A DNA stretch of 64,000 bases from assembly GCF_028769735.1 (NCBI RefSeq), contig NC_088173.1:18478038-18542037 (forward strand). The letters run 5' to 3'. Shown piece by piece: positions 62,961 through 64,000 of this stretch. The position numbers and the translations under genes are program-made. Under the pieces are notes generated by a model that searched no databases, had not been told where the DNA came from, and saw only the letters and a program-made list of their open reading frames with translations. Numbering within the stretch: position 1 is the first letter of the stretch; each line of letters begins with the position of its first letter. Source of the DNA: Zonotrichia leucophrys gambelii (Eukaryota; Chordata; Aves; Passeriformes; Passerellidae).

Positions 62961-64000
62961 CACACAGGTAGGAAGGCTAATACAGCTATCTTTACAACTC
63001 TGCTAATCAGAAATCTGCACCTTGACAATGGGATGGCCACAATGCCAATAGAGAGCAGGGTTAAAAGATCAGATTGATGTCCAACATAAATAAATACTTC
63101 CCATAAAAACATGCTCAAAGGTGGTGTAAAAAAAAATGCGCTCCAAGTATTGCAGCAATAGAACTGCCCAGAACTAAGAATTTTACCCTGTATGTTTCAA
63201 CATCAGCAGCTCCATTTATTGCATGTTAGTGTCTATTGGAGTGGAACTTTATAATTTTATTTAGTCTATGCTAAACAGCAAATGCATGTTGCACTACTGT
63301 AAGTATATTACACTACTGTTAGCTCATCTGACCAATACATGCAGGTAGTTGTGAACAAGAGAACTCTTCCTCCTTAAGGAGACAGGTGCCATTACTTCTT
63401 TTAAGTGCCTAAACCAGCCATATTCTTTGCCTTTTTGAAAGCAGGCTAACCAAAGCTATCCAGTGAAGATACTTGGAAGCAGAAAACTGTGAAAAAAACC
63501 TATTGCTTTATACACAGACCACAGTTACTGTAAGTTATAGCAACCATGGAATAAATCCTGCTCCTGACAGCTGCAGTAGCACCATAAAGAACTTAAAGTA
63601 GAAACTGGACCACTGTCTAGTACCACTGTAATTATGACTGCTAAGTATAAAAGAGAAAGGATTACAAAGCTCAGGTATATTTAAGTTCAGTGATGGTACT
63701 TCAGTTGACGAGAGCTTTTTAATGTATATTCATCTTTCAGCACTTATGATTGGAAAAGAAAACAAAATAATACAAATAACTGGTAAATAATAATACTAAT
63801 AAAACCAGATAAATACTTCATGTACGTTTTCCAGGCCAATATCTAATTCTCTCAGTTTTGTTTCCTTGAACACAGAGGGAACAAAGCAGAACTTTCTTCA
63901 AACTTTTTTGTTATAGAAAAAGTCCAGCCACACAACATAGAATAGTATTAAATACTAAAATTTCAAAAATTTCTTTTCTCTCATTTACAGTGTACAGAGA
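62961..64000. other. AT-rich non-coding stretch
   Basis: Nothing recognised. Some bases just right of 62960 may be further, unrecognisably diverged LTR sequence. Confidence 0.5.

Noticed and set aside
62681..63118. ORFs of 78-122 codons over the right-hand LTR
   Set aside because: They are readings of antisense LTR sequence, which is non-coding in this family.
1..64000. CRISPR arrays, tRNA or rRNA genes, bacterial operons
   Set aside because: No regularly spaced repeats, no tRNA B-box (GGTTCGANNCC type) with a matching A-box, no rRNA-like sequence and no dense ORF organisation. The retroelements show a bird nuclear genome.

Overview
The window reads as ordinary non-coding DNA from a bird, probably a passerine or other neoavian. 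This rests on the retroelements, not on any gene. There is an antisense 3' portion of a CR1 LINE at about 28640-29070 and an older CR1 fragment at 34275-34412. There are also two diverged copies of one avian endogenous-retrovirus LTR family, a near-complete solo LTR in sense at about 35931-36471 and a shortened reverse copy at about 62622-62960. The sequence is AT-rich, CpG-poor, rich in A-runs, and has no dense ORFs, tRNA or rRNA. It is best described as a gene desert or part of a very long intron.

Layout: 1-28 kb is unique AT-rich DNA with A-runs, one mixed microsatellite (8014-8107), a two-copy 20-bp repeat (17574-17613), a GTTT tract (about 21007-21056), a large hairpin (25344-25384) and a 29-base A-run (26693-26721). 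28-37 kb holds the CR1 pieces and the sense LTR, the most GC-rich part. 37-51 kb is unique DNA with a CpG-bearing pocket (40055-40180), a pyrimidine-rich tract that keeps the longest ORF open (45835-46401), a perfect 20-bp palindrome (46981-47000), a 12-bp-stem hairpin (48930-48960) and two unclassified GC-richer repeat-like blocks. 51-64 kb has paired inverted GATA motifs (51526-51540), several short hairpins, an 18-bp tandem repeat ending in a perfect hairpin (58725-58795), a 32-bp-period duplication (61107-61156) and the antisense LTR.

No protein-coding gene is recognised. By reading splice signals I found a few short open segments with good acceptor and donor sites: 23701-23768, 25764-25815, 26285-26351 and 39675-39773 on the plus strand, and 25178-25244 and 59987-60053 on the minus strand. 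Three plus-strand ones (23.7, 25.8 and 26.3 kb) can be read in one continuous phase, but the middle one lacks a normal donor. Candidates on opposite strands interleave, and this many short open segments is expected by chance in 64 kb. They are given at low confidence as things to search, not as a gene model. I see no evidence for a new biological system.
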